This document shows, in pieces, positions 1-6,323 of a stretch of DNA of 7,976 bases. The translations under genes and the position numbers were made by a program. Location of the stretch: assembly GCA_021731215.1 (NCBI GenBank), contig JAKFXU010000420.1, positions 1 through 7,976 on the forward strand. Direction: 5' to 3'. The DNA comes from Rhodoferax sp. GTDB taxonomy: Bacteria > Pseudomonadota > Gammaproteobacteria > Burkholderiales > Burkholderiaceae_C. The notes beneath the pieces were generated by a model, which searched no databases, was not told the origin of the DNA, and saw only the letters and a program-made list of their open reading frames with translations. Numbering within the stretch: position 1 is the stretch's first letter; each line of letters begins with the position of its first letter.

Positions 1-816
1 CTCAACTGTGGTATCGGCGCGCGCCAGTTCGGCCACCAGGACAATTTCGGCCGCCTGGATTTCCTGCGTCAATACGTTGACCCAGCGCCGGTCCACCTCG
101 ACCGAGTCGCCCTGGGTTGACGAGTACAGCACATCGCGAATCGGCTCCAGCGTCGCATAGGGCATGCAAAAATGGATGGCCCCGGTAATCTCGCCAATCT
201 CGAGCTGAAACGAGGTCGAAATGATGATCTCGCTGGGGGTCGCAATATTGGCAAACTGCGGCTGCATCTCGGAGCGCTGGTATTCCAGCTCCAGCGGATA
301 GACACCCTTCCACGCTTTTTTGTATTCTTCGGTGATGACATCAACCACGCGGTTGATGACGCGCTGCTCAGTCGCGGAAAAATCGCGTCCTTCAATGCGG
401 GTCTGAAACTTGCCAATGCCGCCGTACAAGGTGTCGATGATGCCAAAAACCAGCGCTGGCTCGCACACGATCAAGCCACTGCCGCGCAACGGCCGAATGG
501 CCACAATATTGAAATTGGTCGGCACTGCCAATTCACGCAAAAACGCACTGTAGCGCTGCACCGTCACCGGCCCTACCGATATTTCGGGACTTCTGCGGAT
601 GAAGTTGAACAGTCCCACCCGCAGGTTTCTGGCAAATCGCTCGTTGACGATTTCCATCGTCGGCATCCGCCCCCGAACAATGCGCTCCTGGCTGGAGATG
701 TTGTAGGGACGAACGTCGCCGCGCTCATGCACCTCCTCGACCAGCTTCTGGCTTTCGCCGGTCACGCCCTCAAGCAGGGCGTCAACCTCTTCTTGGGAGA
801 GAAAGGACTCACTCAT
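1..816 (-). CDS. fliM: Flagellar motor switch protein FliM (3' end beyond window)
   Basis: FliM is the middle C-ring protein of the flagellar switch. It binds phosphorylated CheY and, with FliG and FliN, sets rotation direction. 272 codons are visible without a stop, so roughly the last 60 residues lie outside the window (family length about 330). The N-terminus carries the CheY-binding segment LSQEEVDALLEGV (residues 6-18). The CheC-like middle domain follows from about residue 45, with the FliG-contacting loop LYGGIGKF at 130-137 and the conserved stretch SEIIISTSFQLEIGEITG around 195-212. The SpoA/FliN-like C-terminal domain begins near residue 245 and is cut off. The ATG at 816 is the start that gives the usual MSESFLSQEE beginning; its ribosome binding site is weak (GGAA about 8 bases upstream). 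It lies 21 bases after fliL, so it is probably co-transcribed. No interruption is visible. The identification is very secure. Confidence 0.97.
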   Translation of the reverse strand, partial: MSESFLSQEEVDALLEGVTGESQKLVEEVHERGDVRPYNISSQERIVRGRMPTMEIVNERFARNLRVGLFNFIRRSPEISVGPVTVQRYSAFLRELAVPTNFNIVAIRPLRGSGLIVCEPALVFGIIDTLYGGIGKFQTRIEGRDFSATEQRVINRVVDVITEEYKKAWKGVYPLELEYQRSEMQPQFANIATPSEIIISTSFQLEIGEITGAIHFCMPYATLEPIRDVLYSSTQGDSVEVDRRWVNVLTQEIQAAEIVLVAELARADTTVE

Positions 817-837
817 ATGCCGGTTCCGGTTTCATCG

Positions 838-1422
838 TTACTGAACAATGAAGCTGGAAAAAAGAACGCCGCGGACTGGGTTGTCGTCACCGGCGCCCAG
901 GTCAGCGCTCTTCTTTTTGATTTTGGCAGCGTCCTTGGTCGGCTTCTTGCTGGCACTGGCCGTGTCAGCAAACGGGCGCGAGGCCTCGCGCAAGATGTCG
1001 GCGGCCAGTTTTTCCTTGCCCTCGATCTGCAGCAGCTCTTGCGCCGTGCGCTGGGAAATCAGCAACAGGATGCCGCTGCGGATGGAGGGCAAATACAGCT
1101 TGACCTTGTCAACCGCCTTCGCATCCGCCAGCTCCAGCGTAATACCAATCTGCGCCACCTTGTCGCCGCCCGGGTCGGCCAGGTTTACCACCATATTTTC
1201 AAGCGGAAGAAAGGTCGGGGGGCTCTTGGGTTCGACACGCGCAGGCGCCGCCTCGCCGTCGTCAAGCGCACTGCGCTGACTCAGAACCAACCAGGCACCC
1301 GCACCAGCCAAGGCCAAAACCAGGAACACGACGAGGCCAATGAGCAATACTTTCTTGCTTTTCGGCGGTTTTTTGACCGGCTCATCCGCCTCGGATTTTG
1401 CTGCATCGGGTTTGGTAGCCAC
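838..1422 (-). CDS. fliL: Flagellar basal body-associated protein FliL
   Basis: FliL is a single-pass inner-membrane protein near the MotAB stator that supports motor torque and stator function. The 194-residue product has a short Lys-rich cytoplasmic tail (KKPPKSKK, residues 17-24), one transmembrane helix at about 25-47, and a periplasmic FliL domain from about 68. The domain includes FLPLENMVVNLADPGG (71-86) and an LYLPSIRSGILLLISQRTAQELLQIEGKE region (109-137), and the protein ends in FSSFIVQ, the usual family ending. It is longer than enterobacterial FliL (about 154) mainly because of an Ala/Lys-rich insert at about 151-185. The start is GTG at 1422: AAGGAA lies 5 bases upstream and an in-frame stop (TAA) occurs a few codons further up, so no other upstream start is available. 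It follows the only real intergenic gap in the cluster and is 21 bases from fliM. Confidence 0.95.
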   Translation of the reverse strand: MATKPDAAKSEADEPVKKPPKSKKVLLIGLVVFLVLALAGAGAWLVLSQRSALDDGEAAPARVEPKSPPTFLPLENMVVNLADPGGDKVAQIGITLELADAKAVDKVKLYLPSIRSGILLLISQRTAQELLQIEGKEKLAADILREASRPFADTASASKKPTKDAAKIKKKSADLGAGDDNPVRGVLFSSFIVQ

Positions 1423-1427
1423 TGTAT

Positions 1428-1433
1428 TTCCTT
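1428..1433 (-). promoter_or_regulatory. Ribosome binding site of fliL
   Basis: The minus strand reads AAGGAA followed by 5 bases and then GTG. This Shine-Dalgarno match supports the non-ATG start of fliL at 1422. Seen directly; use of the site is inferred. Confidence 0.7.
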
Positions 1434-1465
1434 GTCCACATTATGTTGAGCCTCATTATTTAGCA

Positions 1466-1490
1466 CATTTGGTGCGGTAACGACCAAATG
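1466..1490. repeat. Perfect 8-base inverted repeat in the fliK-fliL gap
   Basis: CATTTGGT at 1466-1473 is exactly complementary to ACCAAATG at 1483-1490, separated by 9 bases. In RNA it would form an 8-bp stem with a 9-base loop; in DNA it is a dyad suitable for a dimeric regulator. No run of T follows it on the minus strand, so it is not a typical rho-independent terminator. The repeat is seen directly; its function is unknown. Confidence 0.6.
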
Positions 1491-1497
1491 AGACATG

Positions 1498-1524
1498 AAA
1501 AAGCATCGCTTTCAGGCTCATGCT
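1498..1524 (-). terminator. Weak candidate terminator hairpin after fliK
   Basis: On the minus strand, shortly after the fliK stop, AGCAT (1524-1520) and ATGCT (1506-1502) can form a 5-bp stem with a 13-base loop, followed by a T-run (1502-1498). The stem is short and has only two G-C pairs, so termination here would be weak at best. It could be chance. Confidence 0.2.
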
Positions 1525-1536
1525 GGCGCCGGTTTT

Positions 1537-2721
1537 TTAGACAAAAATATCAACCGCCCGTCCAACCGCATGCGATACGCGCTGCTGGTTTTGGCCCGAC
1601 TCCGCGTCCGGCGTTGCGATGCTGGCCGGTCGGGCGCCCGGGCGCGGCTGCTGCTGTGGCGTACCCTTGCCGTCCTGGCCCGAGGCTCCGACCGAAACTC
1701 CCGACAGCAGCAAGCCCTCGCTGGCCAGCAGGTTCTTCAGATGCACCAGCGCACCTTCGAGTATTTGACGGATTTCTGGCTGGTCGGTCCGAAAACCAAT
1801 GTGGGCCTCACGCCCCTTGAGCGAAATGTTGACCTCGACCGGTTCATCGCCCAGGCCATCGAACTTCAACGCTGCATTTTGCACACCCTGCGTCACCCAA
1901 TAACTGACCGTGTTGGCCACCTTCGCCTCCAGCGTCGGCAGCGCCGGATTGGTCAGGACTGACGGCGCATCGGCCCGGCTTGCGCCCGGCACACCAGCTT
2001 GCCCCCAAAGACCCTCGACGCCTGTGCGGTCGGACGCAGCCGAAGACTTGGCTGGAGCCCGCTCCGCCTGACGCAACAAGCTCTCAGCCAGCGCGCTGCT
2101 CACCCGTGTTTCGGACAGCGTGGCCTCACGCGCCACAAAGTCGCCCAGAGCAGACTGTTTGAGCGCGATTGACTCCGTCCGGCTGTCCTGCGCCCCAGAT
2201 TGCAAGCCAGCGCCGCCATTTTTTGAGGTGCGGGCCGACAGGGTTGGGGTACCCTGATCAATCGATGGATCGACGTTTTGCATCAAGTCGCCAATCCCTT
2301 GAGGCCCCACAGCGGTGGCCAGCACCGGTTCCGGTTTTTCAGCCCCTGCGACGAGGGCGGCCAGCCCGGCTCCCGGGCGCGCCCGCAGCGCCGGTCCAGC
2401 GCTCACGACACCCGCTTTATCAGCGCCGCCCTGGCTCGCCTGTGCCAACAGCAGGGCCAACTCATTGGGCAAGTCCTGCGGCAACAAAACCGACGCGGCC
2501 GCAGGCTGCGCCTGGGTGTCGGCGGCTTCAGACGGCTGTTCGGCTGCCGGATCCGGCGCGCCCACCGTGACGGGCGGCGCCAGCGCGGTCAGCATTGCCA
2601 AAAATCCGCCTCCTGTGATGGCCGCGTCCTCACCGCCTGATTGGGCCTTGGCTTTAACGCCATGGTTTTCTGCAACCGCCGTCTTGGCGCTGGTGGCGCT
2701 GGCGCCTGCTTCAATGCTCAT
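1537..2721 (-). CDS. fliK: Flagellar hook-length control protein FliK
   Basis: FliK is an exported molecular ruler: it measures the growing hook and, through its C-terminal domain, makes FlhB switch export from hook to filament substrates. The product has 394 residues, close to E. coli FliK (375). Residues 1 to about 255 are Ala/Gly/Pro/Ser-rich, low in complexity and probably extended, as expected for the ruler part. The conserved Flg_hook C-terminal domain lies at about 265-348; its core reads EPVEVNISLKGREAHIGF (293-310), then ILEGALVHLKNLLASEGLLLSGVSVG (320-345). A Gln/Pro-rich tail ends in VGRAVDIFV. The ATG start at 2721 overlaps the fliJ stop by 4 bases (ATGA), implying translational coupling; GGGGAA upstream is a modest ribosome binding site. 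The N-terminal part is poorly conserved in the family, so the call rests on the C-terminal domain and position. Confidence 0.93.
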   Translation of the reverse strand: MSIEAGASATSAKTAVAENHGVKAKAQSGGEDAAITGGGFLAMLTALAPPVTVGAPDPAAEQPSEAADTQAQPAAASVLLPQDLPNELALLLAQASQGGADKAGVVSAGPALRARPGAGLAALVAGAEKPEPVLATAVGPQGIGDLMQNVDPSIDQGTPTLSARTSKNGGAGLQSGAQDSRTESIALKQSALGDFVAREATLSETRVSSALAESLLRQAERAPAKSSAASDRTGVEGLWGQAGVPGASRADAPSVLTNPALPTLEAKVANTVSYWVTQGVQNAALKFDGLGDEPVEVNISLKGREAHIGFRTDQPEIRQILEGALVHLKNLLASEGLLLSGVSVGASGQDGKGTPQQQPRPGARPASIATPDAESGQNQQRVSHAVGRAVDIFV

Positions 2722-3185
2722 GACCGTTCCCCGCAGGCATAGCCGGCGCGTGCCTGGCTGCCGCTCAAGGCGGCAAACTCATCCATCTGTTTTTGCTCGC
2801 GCCGCAATTGAAGGACGGCCAGATCGACCTGCTTTTTCTTCAACACCTGCTTCAAACTGATCAGCCGGAACTCGGCCTCCAGCACCACTCGCCTTGCCTG
2901 TTCCACCTTGGCACCGGTTGTTTCAAGAACCCCGCTTTGCAAGCCAATGGCGTGCTGCAAGCGACCCATGAATTGGTAATGGTGACGCATCAGCTCGGGT
3001 GTGGTGCTGACTTGCGACGCGGTCGCCCAGCGCGCTGCCGTCTCCGCGGCGTAGCTTTCGAGCTGCGCCATCTGGTCCTGGGCAAACAGATGACCCTGCT
3101 GGGCCTGCAGCAAACCCTGGCTGGCCTGGTCGCGCTTGCGGCTCGCCAGATCAAGGGCAAGCAGAATGCTTTTCACCGCCGACAT
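2718..3185 (-). CDS. fliJ: Flagellar export protein FliJ
   Basis: FliJ is a small coiled-coil protein of the flagellar export ATPase complex. It inserts into the FliI hexamer like the gamma stalk of F1-ATPase, contacts FlhA and helps recycle export chaperones. The product has 155 residues (E. coli FliJ 147) and is almost wholly helical in character, rich in Gln, Ala, Leu, Glu, Lys and Arg. Two long heptad-like helices are suggested at about 5-55 and 78-140, the usual FliJ antiparallel pair, with the second containing LISLKQVLKKKQVDLAVLQL (108-127). The ATG at 3185 has AGGAG 7 bases upstream, in a 25-base gap after fliI. Its stop overlaps the fliK start. Sequence conservation in this family is low, so the identification relies on size, helical pattern and the fliI-fliJ-fliK position. 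Confidence 0.92.
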   Translation of the reverse strand: MSAVKSILLALDLASRKRDQASQGLLQAQQGHLFAQDQMAQLESYAAETAARWATASQVSTTPELMRHHYQFMGRLQHAIGLQSGVLETTGAKVEQARRVVLEAEFRLISLKQVLKKKQVDLAVLQLRREQKQMDEFAALSGSQARAGYACGERS

Positions 3186-3192
3186 GCTGGTT

Positions 3193-3197
3193 CTCCT
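3193..3197 (-). promoter_or_regulatory. Ribosome binding site of fliJ
   Basis: AGGAG on the minus strand lies 7 bases before the ATG at 3185, within the short fliI-fliJ gap. It fixes the fliJ start. Confidence 0.75.
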
Positions 3198-3210
3198 GCT
3201 ATTTGAGTGC

Positions 3211-4626
3211 TCATGGCAAAGCCTCCTGATGTCCGATCGTCGCCATCATCTCGCGTACGCTGGTCTCCAGCGTGGCCGCAACAAACATATCCTGCTGCAG
3301 AAATCCCTCCATCGCCTCATGCAATCGGATCGCCTCGTCCAGCGCCGGGTCAGAGCCACTGACATAGGCGCCAATCTGCACCAGGTCCCGGCCTTTTTCA
3401 AAACGGGAGTTGATCGAACGAAAGCGCCGTGCCATCTCGAAATGCTGGCGCGAGACCACGTTGTGCATGACCCGGGAGGCCGACTGCTCGATGTCGATGG
3501 CGGGAAAATGCCCGGCCTCCGCCAGCGCGCGCGACAGCACGATATGCCCATCCAGAATCGCCCGCGCCGCATCGGCGATCGGGTCCTGCTGATCGTCGCC
3601 CTCCGACAGCACGGTATAAAAAGCGGTGATCGAACCAACGCCGTTCAAGCCATTGCCACTGCGCTCCACCAGTTGCGGCAATTTGGCAAAACAGGACGGC
3701 GGGTAACCCTTGGTGGCCGGCGGCTCGCCAATGGCCAGCGCAATTTCACGCTGCGCCATCGCGTAGCGCGTGAGCGAATCCATCAGCAGCAGCACATGCT
3801 TGCCCTTGTCCCGGAAACTCTCGGCGATGGCGGTGGCGTAGGCGGCCCCCTGCAAGCGCAGCAGGGGTGGGGCATCGGCCGGGGCCGCCACCACCACCGA
3901 GCGGGCGCGACCGGTGGCACCCAGAATGTCCTCAATGAACTCTTTGACCTCGCGCCCGCGCTCCCCAATCAAACCGACCACGATCACGTCGGCTTGGGTA
4001 TAGCGCGCCATCATGCCCATCAGCACGCTCTTGCCCACGCCCGAGCCGGCAAACAAACCAATGCGCTGACCGCGGCCGATGGTCAACAGCGCGTTGATGG
4101 CGCGCACCCCGGTGTCCAGGGTTTCGCGCACCGGCGCGCGGTCCATCGCATTGATCGGTTTGCGGTCCAGCGGCAACGAGGCCACGTTGGCAATCGGCCC
4201 CATCCGGTCCATCGGCGCGCCATGGGCATCAACCACCCGGCCCAGCAAACCCATGCCCAGCGGCAGGCGCAGCATGCCATAACCGCCAGTCCGGTCGGCC
4301 TGGCGGCGTTCACCCAAACGCGGCACCGCCACATAGGCCGGCGCCGGCACCACGCTGGCGCCGCTGGACAAACCATGCACATCACCGGCGGGCATCAGAA
4401 AAGCGCGCTCATTGGAAAACCCGACCACCTCCGCCAACACCGGCGGCTGCGACTTCATCGACACCAGGCATTGCGAGCCGACCGGCACCCTGATTCCGCT
4501 GGCCTCGAGCACCAGGCCGGCCAGCCGCGTCAGCGTTCCACGCACCTCCAGCGTACAGCCGGTGTGGGCGCGCTGGCGCGCATCCTGAAGAAACTGTTGC
4601 CACTTGCCGGGCGCGTCAGGCTTCAT
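3211..4626 (-). CDS. fliI: Flagellum-specific ATPase FliI
   Basis: FliI is the cytoplasmic ATPase of the flagellar type III export apparatus, related to F1-ATPase beta, and forms a hexamer below the export gate with FliH and FliJ. The product from the chosen start has 471 residues (E. coli 457). The N-terminal beta-barrel domain spans about 25-95. The catalytic core contains a Walker A P-loop AGSGVGKS (193-200), [10 protein letters not shown] with the expected catalytic Glu (221-230), a Walker B strand HVLLLMD (277-283) followed by [20 protein letters not shown] (284-303), and the alpha/beta ATPase signature [10 protein letters not shown] (375-384). All key residues are present, so it should be active. 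A longer reading from 4746 exists, but the ATG at 4626 has AGGAGG at ideal spacing and gives a normal N-terminus. It overlaps the end of fliH by 11 bases, suggesting coupled translation. Confidence 0.97.
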   Translation of the reverse strand: MKPDAPGKWQQFLQDARQRAHTGCTLEVRGTLTRLAGLVLEASGIRVPVGSQCLVSMKSQPPVLAEVVGFSNERAFLMPAGDVHGLSSGASVVPAPAYVAVPRLGERRQADRTGGYGMLRLPLGMGLLGRVVDAHGAPMDRMGPIANVASLPLDRKPINAMDRAPVRETLDTGVRAINALLTIGRGQRIGLFAGSGVGKSVLMGMMARYTQADVIVVGLIGERGREVKEFIEDILGATGRARSVVVAAPADAPPLLRLQGAAYATAIAESFRDKGKHVLLLMDSLTRYAMAQREIALAIGEPPATKGYPPSCFAKLPQLVERSGNGLNGVGSITAFYTVLSEGDDQQDPIADAARAILDGHIVLSRALAEAGHFPAIDIEQSASRVMHNVVSRQHFEMARRFRSINSRFEKGRDLVQIGAYVSGSDPALDEAIRLHEAMEGFLQQDMFVAATLETSVREMMATIGHQEALP

Positions 4627-5299
4627 GAACGGCCTCCTGCCAGGGCGAATGCAGGCCCAGCGTGGCAATCGCCCGGCGCCATCTTTTCTCCACCGTTCCA
4701 TCGACCACGGTGCCGGCGGACTCGACCAGACAGCCACCCCGGGCAATCGTCGCGTCCGCCAGAAAAGTCAGGGACAGGCTGGGAAACTCGGCCCGCATGG
4801 TCTCTTCGAGCACCTCGAAATCGAGCGGATGGAGCCGGATCATGGCACTTTTGTTGTCCGCCACCAGCAGCCCCAGCGCCTCGCGGATGACCGGCTGCAA
4901 GGCATTCGGATTGACCGACAGCTCATGGCGCAACAGTTGGCGCGCCAGTTCGCAAGCCAGTTCCAGCACGCCCTCGGCCATCACCTGCTCCGCATCGGCC
5001 AACTGGGCCTGGGCGCTGACAAACAATTGGGTGAAGTTTTGCGCCGCCTGGCGCGCCTGATTGGCGACAAAATCAGCCATCTGACGTTGTGCCTCCAGCG
5101 TGGCCTGGGCATGTCCCTGGGCAAAGCCTTCGGCATAGCCCTGCTGCTTGATCTCATTATTTTTAGCCTGATCCGAAGCGTCCTCGCGCGCCTTGAGCTG
5201 CGCCGCCAGCAGGATCGAGGCGGTGTCAACGGCGCCGAAACTCCACTGTTCGACCGCGCCAATCTCTTCGCCGGGAATAAAACGGGAGTAGTTGCGCAT
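4616..5299 (-). CDS. fliH: Flagellar assembly protein FliH (export ATPase regulator)
   Basis: FliH is the dimeric stator-like partner of FliI; it restrains ATPase activity and links FliI to the C-ring and to FlhA. The product has 227 residues from ATG 5299 (E. coli FliH 228). Residues 1-35 are a variable N-terminus ([12 protein letters not shown]). A long helix at about 35-100 carries the family's GxxxG spacing ([13 protein letters not shown], Gly 54, 58, 62). The C-terminal FliI-binding domain covers about 105-215, including [16 protein letters not shown] and [20 protein letters not shown] (188-207). An in-frame TTG at 5305 overlaps the fliG stop as TTGA and would add two residues; neither start has a good ribosome binding site, so translation probably continues from fliG. 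I favour the ATG, 2 bases after the fliG stop. It overlaps fliI by 11 bases. Confidence 0.94.
   Translation of the reverse strand: MRNYSRFIPGEEIGAVEQWSFGAVDTASILLAAQLKAREDASDQAKNNEIKQQGYAEGFAQGHAQATLEAQRQMADFVANQARQAAQNFTQLFVSAQAQLADAEQVMAEGVLELACELARQLLRHELSVNPNALQPVIREALGLLVADNKSAMIRLHPLDFEVLEETMRAEFPSLSLTFLADATIARGGCLVESAGTVVDGTVEKRWRRAIATLGLHSPWQEAVHEA
4633..4638 (-). promoter_or_regulatory. Ribosome binding site of fliI, inside fliH
   Basis: AGGAGG lies on the minus strand 6 bases before the ATG at 4626, within the last codons of fliH. It is the best Shine-Dalgarno match in the window and decides the fliI start against the longer in-frame reading. Confidence 0.85.
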
Positions 5300-5301
5300 G
5301 G

Positions 5302-6300
5302 TCAAATCATCGCGTCGTCAGCGCCGCCGCCAATCACAATGGTGCCCTCGTCCGCCAGCCGGCGCACAATCTTCAAGATTTCCTTCTGCTGCGCCTCCAC
5401 CTCGGACAAGCGCATCGGTCCGCGCGACTCCAGGTCTTCGCGCAGCGTTTCGGCGGCGCGGGTGGACATATTGGCCAGAAACTTTTCCTTGAGCTCGGGC
5501 TGCGCGCCCTTGAGCGCCACAATCAGCGCATCCGAGGCCACTTCCTTGAGCACGGTCTGGATCGCCTTGTCGTCGAGCTTGATGACATCGTCAAAGACAA
5601 ACATCTTGTCCATGATCTTCTGGGCCAGGTCGGGGTCGTGGTTGCGGATCGACTCAAGCACCGTGCCCTCGATCGCCGTGCCCATCAGGTTGATCATTTC
5701 GGCCGCCGTCTTGGCCCCGCCCAGGGACGACTTGCGCACCTTGTCACCGCCGGCCAGCACGTTGAACAAGACCTCGTTCAAATCTTTCAAGGCCGAGGGC
5801 TGAATGCCCTCCATGGTGGCCACGCGCAGCATCACTTCATTGCGTTGGCGCTCGGCAAAAAACTTCATCACATCGGCCGCCTGGTCGAAATCCAGATGGA
5901 CCAGAATCGCCGCCACAATTTGCGGATGCTCATTGCGCAGCAGCTCCGCCACCGAGGCCGGGTCCATCCATTTCAGGCTCTCGATGCCGGACACATCGCC
6001 GCCCTGCAAGATCCGATCGATCAGCAGCGTGGCCTTGTCGTCGCCCAGCGCGCGCTTGAGCACCGAGCGCACATAGTCGCCCGAGTCCGACACCAGCAGG
6101 CTATGGGCGGCGGCAATGCCGGTGAAGCGGTCCACCACCTCGTCCACCCGCTCGCGCGTGATGGACTTGGTTTTGGCAATCGCCTCGCCCAGCTTTTGCA
6201 CTTCCTTGGGTGACAGATGCTTGAACACCTGAGACGCCTCCTCCTCGCCGAGGGACATCATTAAAATGGCAGCGTCTTGCAGACCGTCGGCTTGACTCAT
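5302..6300 (-). CDS. fliG: Flagellar motor switch protein FliG
   Basis: FliG is the rotor protein at the top of the C-ring: its N-domain binds FliF, its middle domain binds FliM, and its C-domain meets the MotA stator to produce torque. The product has 332 residues (E. coli 331), with the N-domain at about 1-100. The middle domain contains the FliM-binding EHPQ motif (124-127), followed by the helix linker around 185-200 with GGxxxAAE-like sequence. An MFVF motif (233-236) opens the C-terminal armadillo part. The torque residues match E. coli numbering exactly: K264, R281, D289 and R297. Position 288 is Glu rather than Asp, which keeps the charge. The ATG at 6300 follows fliF by 23 bases, with a modest GGGA-type ribosome binding site. 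The protein looks complete and functional. Confidence 0.98.
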   Translation of the reverse strand: MSQADGLQDAAILMMSLGEEEASQVFKHLSPKEVQKLGEAIAKTKSITRERVDEVVDRFTGIAAAHSLLVSDSGDYVRSVLKRALGDDKATLLIDRILQGGDVSGIESLKWMDPASVAELLRNEHPQIVAAILVHLDFDQAADVMKFFAERQRNEVMLRVATMEGIQPSALKDLNEVLFNVLAGGDKVRKSSLGGAKTAAEMINLMGTAIEGTVLESIRNHDPDLAQKIMDKMFVFDDVIKLDDKAIQTVLKEVASDALIVALKGAQPELKEKFLANMSTRAAETLREDLESRGPMRLSEVEAQQKEILKIVRRLADEGTIVIGGGADDAMI

Positions 6301-6323
6301 GGTGTGATCCCGCTTGCCAGCGC

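Larger units (their letters stand above)
1423..1536 (-). other. Intergenic region between fliK and fliL
   Basis: This stretch of about 114 bases is the only sizeable non-coding DNA in the window and is visibly richer in A and T than the flanking genes. It contains the fliL ribosome binding site, a perfect inverted repeat (1466-1490) and a second pair of complementary arms (1447-1453 with 1514-1520). I see no convincing sigma-28 promoter (TAAA-N15-GCCGATAA type) or sigma-54 promoter (TGGCAC-N5-TTGC type) on the coding strand. A TAAATAAT stretch (minus strand, within 1455-1464) resembles a -10 box but lacks a well-spaced -35. It may be the leader or internal promoter of fliL-fliM and following genes; that role is inference. 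Confidence 0.6.

Noticed and set aside
172..1449. A 425-codon open frame on the plus strand across fliM and fliL
   Set aside because: It runs antisense through two clearly recognised genes and the space between them, and its translation has no recognisable family features.
1466..1490. The inverted repeat as a rho-independent terminator
   Set aside because: No T-run follows the stem on the minus strand, and the stem is A/T-rich in its outer half.
4627..4746. A 40-residue N-terminal extension of FliI
   Set aside because: It would overlap fliH by about 130 bases, has unlikely composition (many Trp, Pro and Arg), and the ATG at 4626 has an ideal ribosome binding site.
3136..4890. A 584-codon open frame on the plus strand opposite fliI and its neighbours
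   Set aside because: It is antisense to fliI, which has every ATPase motif. Its translation is rich in His, Arg and Gln with no domain character, as expected of the shadow of a GC-rich gene.
4604..5803. A 399-codon open frame on the plus strand opposite fliH and fliG
   Set aside because: It is a shadow frame; fliG and fliH are conserved in sequence and length on the other strand.
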